Assembly (NCBI GenBank): GCA_963921935.1
Contig: OY998175.1
Span: forward strand, 286,162,246-286,226,245
Origin: Galeruca laticollis
Taxonomy: Eukaryota > Arthropoda > Insecta > Coleoptera > Chrysomelidae
Length of the DNA: 64,000 nt
Reading direction: 5' to 3'
Below, piece by piece: positions 11,634 to 23,929 of the stretch (its first letter is position 1; the number at the start of each line of letters is the position of its first letter). The notes below the pieces were generated by a model. It saw only the letters and a list, made by a program, of their open reading frames with translations. It did not search any database and was not told where the DNA came from. A program made the translations under genes and the position numbers.

Positions 11634-13455
11634 TAATTCTATCAATTTTTGAATAACTATGGATATTTGATTTTACCCTCTTCATTCGATACTCCACGTT
11701 TGACGCACTCTACTTCCGAATCGCATCATTGTAGAGCACTCCCGATTTTTTGTATCATAGATGGGACCTTTGACGATACTTTCTCAGAAAATTGAATGAT
11801 TACTTCCATTATTTTGGTCTGTACTATTTTTTATATGAAGGCAGGTTTTCTTTTAACTTAAATGCTCTCCTAATATTTGAAACATTCATCTTATCGGGAA
11901 ATGGACAACACCAGTCGATTTGTCGTATCAAAGAACCCTTATTCTTATAATTTCAGTATTTTTTGAGAGGAAAAATATTTTTCGTCAAATATGCATTTTT
12001 CGCAATTCTCCAAAAATATATTTTTGGCCTATCATCCCCTCGAAACATGTTCGATTAGATGAAAATTCATCTAAAATCGATGGGTGACTTTGTTAATGCC
12101 CTAATTCTATCAATTTTTGAATAACTATGGATATTTGATTTTACCCTCTTCATTCGATACTCCACGTTTGACGCACTCTACTTCCGAATCGCATCATTGT
12201 AGAGCACTCCCGATTTTTTGTATCATAGATGGGACCTTTGACGATACTTTCTCAGAAAATTGAATGATTACTTCCATTATTTTGGTCTGTACTATTTTTT
12301 ATATGAAGGCAGGTTTTCTTTTAACTTAAATGCTCTCCTAATATTTGAAACATTTATCTTATCGGGAAATGGACAACACCAGTCGATTTGTTGTATCAAA
12401 GAACCCTTATTCTTATAATTTCAGTATTTTTTGAGAGGAAAAATATTTTTCGTCAAATATGCATTTTTCGCAATTCTCCAAAAATATATTTTTGGCCTAT
12501 CATCCCCTCGTAACATGTTCGATTAGATGAAAATTCATCTGAAATCGATGGGTGACTTTGTTAATGTCCTAATTCTATCAATTTTTGAATAACTATGGAT
12601 ATTTGATTTTACCCTCTTCATTCGATACTCCACGTTTGACGCACTCTACTTCCGAATCGCATCATTGTAGAGCACTCCCGATTTTTTGTATCATAGATGG
12701 GACCTTTGACGATACTTTCTCAGAAAATTGAATGATTACTTCCATTACTTTGGTCTGCACTATTTTTTATATGAAGGCATGTTTTCTTTTAACTTAAATG
12801 CTCTCCTAATATTTGAAACATTCATCTTATCGAAAAATGGACAACACCAGTTGATTTGTCGTATCAAAGAACCCTTATTCTTATAATTTCAGTATTTTTT
12901 GAGAGGAAAAATATTTTTCATCAAATATGTAGCTGGACAGTAAGGAAAATATTGCATTTTTCGCAATTCTCCAAAAATATATTCTTGGCCTATCATCCCC
13001 TCGAAACATGTTCGATTAGATGAAAATTCATCTAAAATCGATGGGTGACTTTGTTAATGTCCTAATTCTATCAATTTTTGAATAACTATGGATATTTGAT
13101 TTTACCCTCTTCATTCGATACTCCACGTTTGACGCACTATACTTCCGAATCGCATCATTGTAGAGCACTCCCGATTTTTTGTATCATAGATGGGACCTTT
13201 GACGATACTTTCTCAGAAAATTGAATGAATACTTCCATTATTTTGTTCTGTACTATTTTTTATATGAAGGCATGTTTTCTTTTAACTCAAATGCTCTCCT
13301 AATATTTGAAACATTTATCTTATCGAAAAATGGACACCAGTCGATTTGTCGTATCAAAGAACCCTTATTCTTATAATTTCAGTATTTTTCGAGAGGAAAA
13401 ATATTTCTCGTCAAATATGTAGCTGGACTATAGTAAGGAAAATATTGCATTTTTC

Positions 13456-14501
13456 GCAAAGCTCCAAAAATATATTTTTGGCCTATCATCCCCTCGAAAC
13501 ATGTTCGATTAGATGAAAATTCATCTAAAATCGATGGGTGACTTTGTTAATGCCCTAATTCTATCAATTTTTGAATAACTATGGATATTTGATTTTACCC
13601 TCTTCATTCGATACTCCACGTTTGACGCACTCTACTTCCGAATCGCATCATTGTAGAGCACTCCCGATTTTTTGTATCATAGATGGGACCTTTGACGATA
13701 CTTTCTCAGAAAATTGAATGATTACTTCCATTATTTTGGTCTGTACTATTTTTTATATGAAGGCAGGTTTTCTTTTAACTTAAATGCTCTCCTAATATTT
13801 GAAACATTTATCTTATCGGGAAATGGACAACACCAGTCGATTTGTCGTATCAAAGAATCCTTATTCTTATAATTTCAGTACTTTTTGAGAGGTAAAATAT
13901 TTTTCGTCAAATATGTAGCTGGAAAATATTGCATTTTTCGCAATTCTTCAAAAATATATTTTTGGCCTATCATCCCCTCGAAATATGTTCGATTAGATGA
14001 AAATTCATCTAAAATCGATGGGTGACTTTGTTAATGCCCTAATTCTATCAATTTGTGAATAACTATGGATATTTGATTTTATCCTCTTCATTCGATACTC
14101 CACGTTTGACGCACTCTACTCCCGAATCGCATCATTGTAGAGCACTCCCGATTTTTTGTATCATAGATGGGACGGACCTTTGACGATACTTTCTCAGAAA
14201 ATTGAATGAATACTTCCATTATTTTGGTCTGTACTATTTTTTATATGAAGGCATGTTTTCTTTTAACTTAAATGCTCTCCTAATATTTGAAACATTTATC
14301 GTATCGAAAAATGGACAACACCAGTCGATTTGTCGTATCAAAGAACCCTTATTCTTATAATTTCAATATTTTTTGAGAGGAAAAATATTTTTCGTCAAAT
14401 ATGCATTTTTCGCAATTCTCCAAAAATATATTTTTGGCCTCGTAACATGTTCGATTAGATGAAAATTCATCTGAAATCGATGGGTGACTTTGTTAATGTC
14501 C
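13456..14501 (+). repeat. Satellite higher-order block A, copy 3
   Basis: Same variant series, offset 4820 from copy 1, dropping to 4810 after a 10-bp deletion near 14439 that removes TATCATCCCC. It shares TTTCAATATT with copy 2, suggesting copy 3 is closer to copy 2 than to copy 1. The matching offset of 4810 continues to the monomers anchored at 14970 and 15463. Confidence 0.85.
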
Positions 14502-17500
14502 TAATTCTATCAATTTTTGAATAACTATGGATATTTGATTTTACCCTCTTCATTCGATACTCCACGTTTGACGCACTCTACTTCCGAATCGCATCATTGT
14601 AGAGCACTCCCGATTTTTTGTATCATAGATGGGACCTTTGACGATACTTTCTCAGAAAATTGAATGATTACTTCCATTATTTTGGTCTGCACTATTTTTT
14701 ATATGAAGGCATGTTTTCTTTTAACTTAAATGCTCTCCTAATATTTGAAACATTCATCTTATCAAAAAATGGACAACACCAGTTGATTTGTCGTATCAAA
14801 GAACCCTTATTCTTATAATTTCAGTATTTTTTGAGAGGAAAAATATTTTTCGTCAAATATGTAGCTGGACAGTAAGGAAAATATTGCATTTTTAGCAATT
14901 CTCCAAAAATACATTTTTGGCCTATCATCCCCTCGAAACATGTTCGATTAGATGAAAATTCATCTAAAATCGATGGGTGACTTTGTTAATGCCCTAATTC
15001 TATCAATTTTTGAATAACTATGGATATTTGATTTTACCCTCTTCATTCGATACTCCACGTTTGACGCACTCTACTTCCGAATCGCATCATTGTAGAGCAC
15101 TCCCGATTTTTTGTATCATAGATGGGACATTTGACGATACTTTCTCAGAAAATTGAATGATTACTTCCATTATTTTGGTCTGTACTATTTTTTATATGAA
15201 GGCATGTTTTCTTTTAACTTAAATGCTCTCCTAATATTTGAAACATTTATCTTATCGAAAAATGGACAACACCAGTCGATTTATCGTATCAAAGAACCAT
15301 TATTCTTATAATTTCAGGATTTTTTGAGAGGAAAAATATTTTTCGTCAAATATGTAGCTGGACAGTAAGGAAAATATTGCATTTTTCGCAATTCTCCAAA
15401 AATATATTTTTGGCCTATCATCCCCTCGAAACATGTTCGATTAGATGAAAATTCATCTAAAATCGATGGGTGACTTTGTTAATGTCCTAATTCTATCAAT
15501 TTTTGAATAACTATGGATATTTGATTTTACCCTCTTCATTCGATACTCCACGTTTGACGCACTATACTTCCGAATCGCATCATTGTAGAGCACTCCCGAT
15601 TTTTTGTATCATAGATGGGACCTTTGACGATACTTTCTCTGAAAATTGAATGAATACTTCCATTATTTTGGTCTGTACTATTTTTTATATGAAGGCATGT
15701 TTTCTTTTAACTCAAATGCTCTCCTAATATTTGAAACATTTATCTTATCGAAAAATGCACACCAGTCGATTTGTCGTATCAAAGAACCCTTATTCTTATA
15801 ATTTCAGTATTTTTCGAGAGGAAAAATATTTCTCGTCAAATATGTAGCTGGACTATAGTAAGGAAAATATTGCATTTTTCGCAAAGCTCCAAAAATATAT
15901 TTTTGGCCTATCATCCCCTCGAAACATGTTCGATCAGATGAAAATTCATCTAAAATCGATGGGTAACTTTGTTAATGCCCTAATTCTATCAATTTTTGAA
16001 TAACTATGGATATTTGATTTTACCCTCTTCATTCGATACTCCACGTTTGACTCACTCTACTTCCGAATCGCATCATTGTAGAGCACTCCCGATTTTTTGT
16101 ATCATAGATGGGACCTTTGACGATACTTTCACAGAATGTTGAATGAATACTTCCATTATTTTGGTCTGTACTATTTTTTATATGAAGGCATGTTTTCTTT
16201 TAACTTAAATGCTCTCCTAATATTTGAAACATTTATCTTATCGAAAAATGGACAACACCAGTCGATTTGTCGTATCAAAGAACCCTTATTCTTATAATTT
16301 CAGTATTTTTTGAGAGGAAAAATATTTTTCATCAAATATGTAGCTGGACAGTAAGGAAAATATTGCATTTTTCGCAATTCTCCAAAAATATATTTTTGGC
16401 CTATCATCCCCTCGAAACATGTTCGATTAGATGAAAATTCATCTAAAATCGATGGGTGACTCTGTTAATGCCCTAATTCTATCAATTTTTGAATAACTAT
16501 GGATATTTGATTTTACCCTCTTCATTAGATACTCCACGTTTGACGCACTCTACTTCCGAATCGCATCATTGTAGAGCACTCCCGATTTTTTGTATCATAG
16601 ATGGGACCTTTGACGATACTTTCTCAGAAAATTGAATGAATACTTCCATTATTTTGGTCTGTACTATTTTTTATATGAAGGCATGTTTTCTTTTAACTTA
16701 AATGCTCTCCTAATATTTGAAACATTTATGTTATCGAAAAATGGACAACACCAGTCGATTTGTCGTATCAAAGAACCCTTATTCTTATAATTTCAGTATT
16801 TTTTGAGAGGAAAAATATTTTTCGTCAAATATGCATTTTTCGCAATTCTCCAAAAATATATTTTTGGCCTATCATCCCCTCGAAACATGTTCGATTAGAT
16901 GAAAATTCATCTAAAATCGATGGGTGACTTTGTTAATGTCCTAATTCTATCAATTTTTGAATAACTATGGATATTTGATTTTACCCTCTTCATTCGATAC
17001 TCCACGTTTGACGCACTCTACTTCCGAATCGCATCATTGTAGAGCACTCCCGATTTTTTGTATCATAGATGGGACCTTTGACGATACTTTCTCAGAATAT
17101 TGAATGATCACTTCCATTATTTTGGTCTGTACTATTTTTTATATGAAGGCATGTTTTCTTTTAACTTAAATGCTCTCCTAATATTTGAAACATTTATCTT
17201 ATCGAAAAATGGACAACACCAGTCGATTTGTCGTATCAAAGAACCCTTATTCTTATAATTTCAGTATTTTTTGAGAGGAAAAATATTTTTCATCAAATAT
17301 GTAGCTGGACAGTAAGGAAAATATTGCATTTTTCGCAATTCTCCAAAAATATATTTTTGGCCTATCATCCCCTCGAAACATGTTCGATTAGATGAAAATT
17401 CATCTAAAATCGATGGGTGACTTTGTTAATGTCCTAATTCTATCAATTTTTGAATAACTATGGATATTTGATTTTACCCTCTTCATTCGATACTCCACGT

Positions 17501-17827
17501 TTGACGCACTATACTTCCGAATCGCATCATTGTAGAGCACTCCCGATTTCTTGTATCATAGATGGGACCTTTGACGATACTTTCTCTGAAAATTGAATGA
17601 ATACTTCCATTATTTTGGTCTGTACTATTTTTTATATGAAGGCATGTTTTCTTTTAACTCAAATGCTCTCCTAATATTTGAAACATTTATCTTATCGAAA
17701 AATGCACACCAGTCGATTTGTCGTATCAAAGAACCCTTATTCTTATAATTTCAGTATTTTTCGAGAGGAAAAATATTTCTCGTCAAATATGTAGCTGGAC
17801 TATAGTAAGGAAAATATTGCATTTTTC

Positions 17828-18883
17828 GCAAAGCTCCAAAAATATATTTTTGGCCTATCATCCCCTCGAAACATGTTCGATTAGATGAAAATTCATCTAA
17901 AATCGATGGGTGACTTTGTTAATGCCCTAATTCTATCAATTTTTGAATAACTATGGATATTTGATTTTACCCTCTTCATTCGATACTCCACGTTTGACGC
18001 ACTCTACTTCCGAATCGCATCATTGTAGAGCACTCCCGATTTTTTGTATCATAGATGGGACCTTTGACGATACTTTCTCAGAAAATTGAATGATTACTTC
18101 CATTATTTTGGTCTGTACTATTTTTTATATGAAGGCAGGTTTTCTTTTAACTTAAATGCTCTCCTAATATTTGAAACATTTATCTTATCGGAAAATGGAC
18201 AACACCAGTCGATTTGTCGTATCAAAGAATCCTTACTCTTATAATTTCAGTATTTTTTGAGAGGTAAAATATTTTTCGTCAAATATGTAGCTGGAAAATA
18301 TTGCATTTTTCGCAATTCTTCAAAAATATATTTTTGGCCTATCATCCCCTCGAAATATGTTCGATTAGATGAAAATTCATCTAAAATCGATGGGTGACTT
18401 TGTTAATGCCCTAATTCTATCAATTTTTGAATAACTATGGATATTTGATTTTATCCTCTTCATTCGATACTCCACGTTTGACGCACTCTACTCCCGAATC
18501 GCATCATTGTAGAGCACTCCCGATTTTTTGTATCATAGATGGGACGGACCTTTGACGATACTTTCTCAGAAAATTGAATGAATACTTCCATTATTTTGGT
18601 CTGTACTATTTTTTATATGAAGGCATGTTTTCTTTTAACTTAAATGCTCTCCTAATATTTGAAACATTTATCGTATCGAAAAATGGACAACACCAGTCGA
18701 TTTGTCGTATCAAAGAACCCTTATTCTTATAATTTCAGTATTTTTTGAGAGGAAAAATATTTTTCGTCAAATATGCATTTTTCGCAATTCTCCAAAAATA
18801 TATTTTTGGCCTATCATCCCCTCGTAACATGTTCGATTAGATGAAAATTCATCTGAAATCGATGGGTGACTTTGTTAATGTCC
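17828..18883 (+). repeat. Satellite higher-order block A, copy 4
   Basis: Same series at offset 9192 from copy 1. It reads TATCGGAAAATGG rather than TATCGGGAAATGG and CCTTACTC instead of CCTTATTC, so it is slightly diverged. Confidence 0.85.
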
Positions 18884-21800
18884 TAATTCTATCAATTTTT
18901 GAATAACTATGGATATTTGATTTTACCCTCTTCATTCGATACTCCACGTTTGACGCACTCTACTTCCGAATCGCATCATTGTAGAGCACTCCCGATTTTT
19001 TGTATCATAGATGGGACCTTTGACGATACTTTCTCAGAAAATTGAATGATTACTTCCATTATTTTGGTCTGCACTATTTTTTATATGAAGGCATGTTTTC
19101 TTTTAATTTAAATGCTCTCCTAATATTTGAAACATTTATCTTATCGAAAAATGGACAACACCAGTCGATTTGTCGTATCAAAGATCCCTTATTCTTATAA
19201 TCTCAGTATGTTTTGAGAGGAAAAATATTTTTCGTCAAATATGTAGCTGGACTATAGTAAGGAAAATATTGCATTTTTCGCAATTCTCCAAAAATATATT
19301 TTTGGCCTATCATCCCCTCGAAACATGTTCGATTAGATGAAAATTCATCTAAAATCGATGGGTGACTTTGTTAATGCCCTAATTCTATCAATTTTTGAAT
19401 AACTATGGATATTTGATTTTACCCTCTTCATTAGATACTCCACGTTTGACGCACTCTACTTCCGAATCGCATCATTGTAGAGCACTCCCGATTTTTTGTA
19501 TCATAGATGGGACATTTGACGATACTTTCTCAGAAAATTGAATGATTACTTCCATTATTTTGGTCTGTACTATTTTTTATATGAAGGCATGTTTTCTTTT
19601 AACTTAAATGCTCTCCTAATATTTGAAACATTTATCTTATCGAAAAATGGACAACACCAGTCGATTTATCGTATCAAAGAACCATTATTCTTATAATTTC
19701 AGTATTTTTTGAGAGGAAAAATATTTTTCGTCAAATATGTAGCTGGACTATATATAGTAAGGAAAATATTGCATTTTTCGCAATTCTCCAAAAATATATT
19801 TTTGGCCTATCATCCCCTCGAAACATGTTCGATTAGATGAAAATTCATCTAAAATCGATGGGTAACTTTGTTAATGCCCTAATTCTATCAATTTTTGAAT
19901 AACTATGGATATTTGATTTTACCCTCTTCATTCGATACTCCACGTTTGACTCACTCTACTTCCGAATCGCATCATTGTAGAGCACTCCCGATTTTTTGTA
20001 TCATAGATGGGACCTTTGACGATACTTTCACAGAATGTTGAATGAATACTTCCATTATTTTGGTCTGTACTATTTTTTATATGAAGGCATGTTTTCTTTT
20101 AACTTAAATGCTCTCCTAATATTTGAAACATTTATCTTATCGAAAAATGGACAACACCAGTCGATTTGTCGTATCAAAGAACCCTTATTCTTATAATTTC
20201 AGTATTTTTTGAGAGGAAAAATATTTTTCATCAAATATGTAGCTGGACAGTAAGGAAAATATTGCATTTTTCGCAATTCTCCAAAAATATATTTTTGGCC
20301 TATCATCCCCTCGAAACATGTTCGATTAGATGAAAATTCATCTAAAATCGATGGGTGACTTTGTTAATGCCCTAATTCTATCAATTTTTGAATAACTATG
20401 GATATTTGATTTTACCCTCTTCATTCGATACTCCACGTTTGACGCACTATACTTCCGAATCACATCATTGTAGAGCACTCCCGATTTTTTGTATCATAGA
20501 TGGGACCTTTGACGATACTTTCTCTATAAATTGAATGAATACTTCCATTATTTTGGTCTGTACTATTTTTTATATGAAGGCATGTTTTCTTTTAACTCAA
20601 ATGCTCTCCTAATATTTGAAACATTTATCTTATCGAAAAATGCACACCAGTCGATTTGTCGTATCAAAGAACCCTTATTCTTATAATTTCAGTATTTTTC
20701 GAGAGGAAAAATATTTCTCGTCAAATATGTAGCTGGACTACAGTAAGGAAAATATTGCATTTTTCGCAAAGCTCCAAAAATATATTTTTGGCCTATCATC
20801 CCCTCGAAACATGTTCGATGAGATGAAAATTCATCTAAAATCGATGGGTAACTTTGTTAATGCCCTAATTCTATCAATTTTTGAATAACTATGGATATTT
20901 GATTTTACCCTCTTCATTCGATACTCCACGTTTGACGCACTCTACTTCCGAATCGCATCATTGTAGAGCACTCCCGATTTTTTGTATCATAGATGGGACC
21001 TTTGACGATACTTTCTCAGAATGTTGAATGAATACTTCCATTATTTTGGTCTGTACTATTTTTTATATGAAGGCATGTTTTCTTTTAACTTGAATGCTCT
21101 CCTAATATTTGTAACATTTATCTTATCGAAAAATGGACAACACCAGTCGATTTGTCGTATCAAAGAACCCTTATTCTTATAATTTCAGTATTTTTTGAGA
21201 GGAAAAATATTTTTCATCAAATATGTAGCTGGACAGTAAGGAAAATATTGCATTTTTCGCAATTCTCCAAAAATATATTTTTGGCCTATCATCCCCTCGA
21301 AACATGTTCGATTAGATGAAAATTCATCTAAAATCGATGGGTGACTTTGTTAATGCCCTAATTCTATCAATTTTTGAATAACTATGGATATTTGATTTTA
21401 CCCTCTTCATTAGATACTCCACGTTTGACGCACTCTACTTCCGAATCGCATCATTGTAGAGCACTCCCGATTTTTTGTATCATAGATGGGACATTTGACG
21501 ATACTTTCTCAGAAAATTGAATGATTACTTCCATTATTTTGGTCTGTACTATTTTTTATATGAAGGCATGTTTTCTTTTAACTTAAATGCTCTCCTAATA
21601 TTTGAAACATTTATCTTATCGAAAAATGGACTACACCAGTCGATTTGTCGTATCAAAGAACCCTTATTCTTATAATTTCAGTATTTTTTGAGAGGAAAAA
21701 TATTTTTCATCAAATATGTAGCTGGACAGTAAGGAAAATATTGCATTTTTCGCAATTCTCCAAAAATATATTTTTGGCCTATCATCCCCTCGAAACATGT

Positions 21801-23929
21801 TCGATTAGATGAAAATTCATCTAAAATCGATGGGTGACTTTGTTAATGCCCTAATTCTATCAATTTTTGAATAACTATGTATATTTGATTTTACCCTCTT
21901 CATTCGATACTCCACGTTTGACGCACTATACTTCCGAATCGCATCATTGTAGAGCACTCCCGATTTTTTGTATCATAGATGGGACCTTTGACGATACTTT
22001 CTCTATAAATTGAATGAATACTTCCATTATTTTGGTCTGTACTATTTTTTATATGAAGGCATGTTTTCTTTTAACTCAAATGCTCTCCTAATATTTGAAA
22101 CATTTATCTTATCGAAAAATGCACACCAGTCGATTTGTCGTATCAAAGAACCCTTATTTTTATAATTTCAGTATTTTTCGAGAGGAAAAATATTTCTCGT
22201 CAAATATGTAGCTGGACTATAGTAAGGAAAATATTGCATTTTTCGCAAAGCTCCAAAAATATATTTTTGGCCTATCATCCCCTCGAAACATGTTCGATTA
22301 GATGAAAATTCATCTAAAATCGATGGGTGACTTTGTTAATGCCCTAATTCTATCAATTTTTGAATAACTATGGATATTGATTTTACCCTCTTCATTCGAT
22401 ACTCCACGTTTGACGCACTCTACTTCCGAATCGCATCATTGTAGAGCACTCCCGATTTTTTGTATCATAGATGGGACCTTTGACGATATTTTTTCCAAAA
22501 ATTTAATGAATACTTCCATTATTTTGGTCTGTACTATTTTTTATATGAAGGCATGTTTTCTTTTAACTTAAATGCTCTCCTAATATTTGATACATTTATC
22601 TTATCGAAAAATGGACAACACCAGTCGATTTGTCGTATCAAAGAACCCTAATTCTTATAATTTCAGTATTTTTTGAGAGGAAAAATATGTTTCGTCAAAT
22701 ATGCATTTTTCGCAATTCTCCAAAAATATATTTTTGGCCTATCATCCCCTCGAAACATGTTCGATTAGATGAAAATTCATCTAAAATCGATGGGTGACTT
22801 TGTTAATGTCCTAATTCTATCAATTTTTGAATAACTATGGATATTTGAGTTTACCCTCTTCATTGGATACTCCACGTTTGACGCACTATACTTCCGAATC
22901 GCATCATTGTAGAGCACTCCCGATTTTTTGTATCATAGGGACCTTTGACGATACTTTCTCTGAAAATTGAATGAATACTTCCATTATTTTGGTCTGTACT
23001 ATTTTTTATATGAAGGCATGTTTTCTTTTAACTGAAATGCTCTCCTAATATTTGAAACATTTATCTTATCGAAAAATGGACAACACCAGTCGATTTGTCG
23101 TATCAAAGAACCCTTATTCTTATAATTTCAGTATTTTTTGAGAGGTAAAATATTTTTCGTCAAATATGTAGTTGGACTATAGTAATCAAAATATTGCATT
23201 TTTAGCAATTCTCCAAAAATATATTTTTGGCCTATCATCCCCTCGAAACATGTTCGATTAGCTGAAAATTCATCTAAAATCGATGGGTGACTTTGTTAAT
23301 GCCCTAATTCTATCAATTTTTGAATAACTATGGATATTTGATTTTACCCTCTTCATTCGATACTCCATGTTTGACGCACTCTACTTCCGAATCGCATCAT
23401 TGTAGAGCACTCCCGATTTTTTGTATCATAGATGGGACCTTTGACGATACTTTCTCAGAAAATTGAATGAATACTTCCATTATTTTGGTCTGTACTATTT
23501 TTTATATGAAGGCATGTTTTCTTTTAACTTAAATGCTCTCCTAATATTTGAAACATTTATCGTATCGAAAAATGGACAACACCAGTCGATTTGTCGTATC
23601 AAAGAACCATTATTCTTATAATTTCAGTGTTTTTTGAGAGGAAAAATATTTTTCGTCAAATATGCATTTTTCGCAATTCTCCAAAAATATATTTTTGGCC
23701 TATCATCCCCTCGTAACATGTTCGATTAGATGAAAATTCATCTGAAATCGATGGGTGACTTTGTTAATGTCCTAATTCTATCAATTTTTGAATAACTATG
23801 GATATTTGATTTTACCCTCTTCATTCGATACTCCACGTTTGACGCACTCTACTTCCGAATCGCATCATTGTAGAGCACTCCCGATTTTTTGTATCATAGA
23901 TGGGACATTTGACGATACTTTCTCAGAAA
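18884..23929 (+). repeat. Satellite monomers, left zone, between block A and the 6.4-kb duplication
   Basis: About ten monomers, with variant marks such as GGACATTTGACG, TCTCTATAAATTG and TTTCACAGAATG. The monomer anchored at 22320 is chimeric: from about 22485 it matches a right-zone monomer near 39.7 kb. The monomer anchored at 22787 carries GAGTTTACCC, CATTGGATAC and CATAGGGACC, shared with the one at 27208. No gene or other element seen. Confidence 0.85.
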
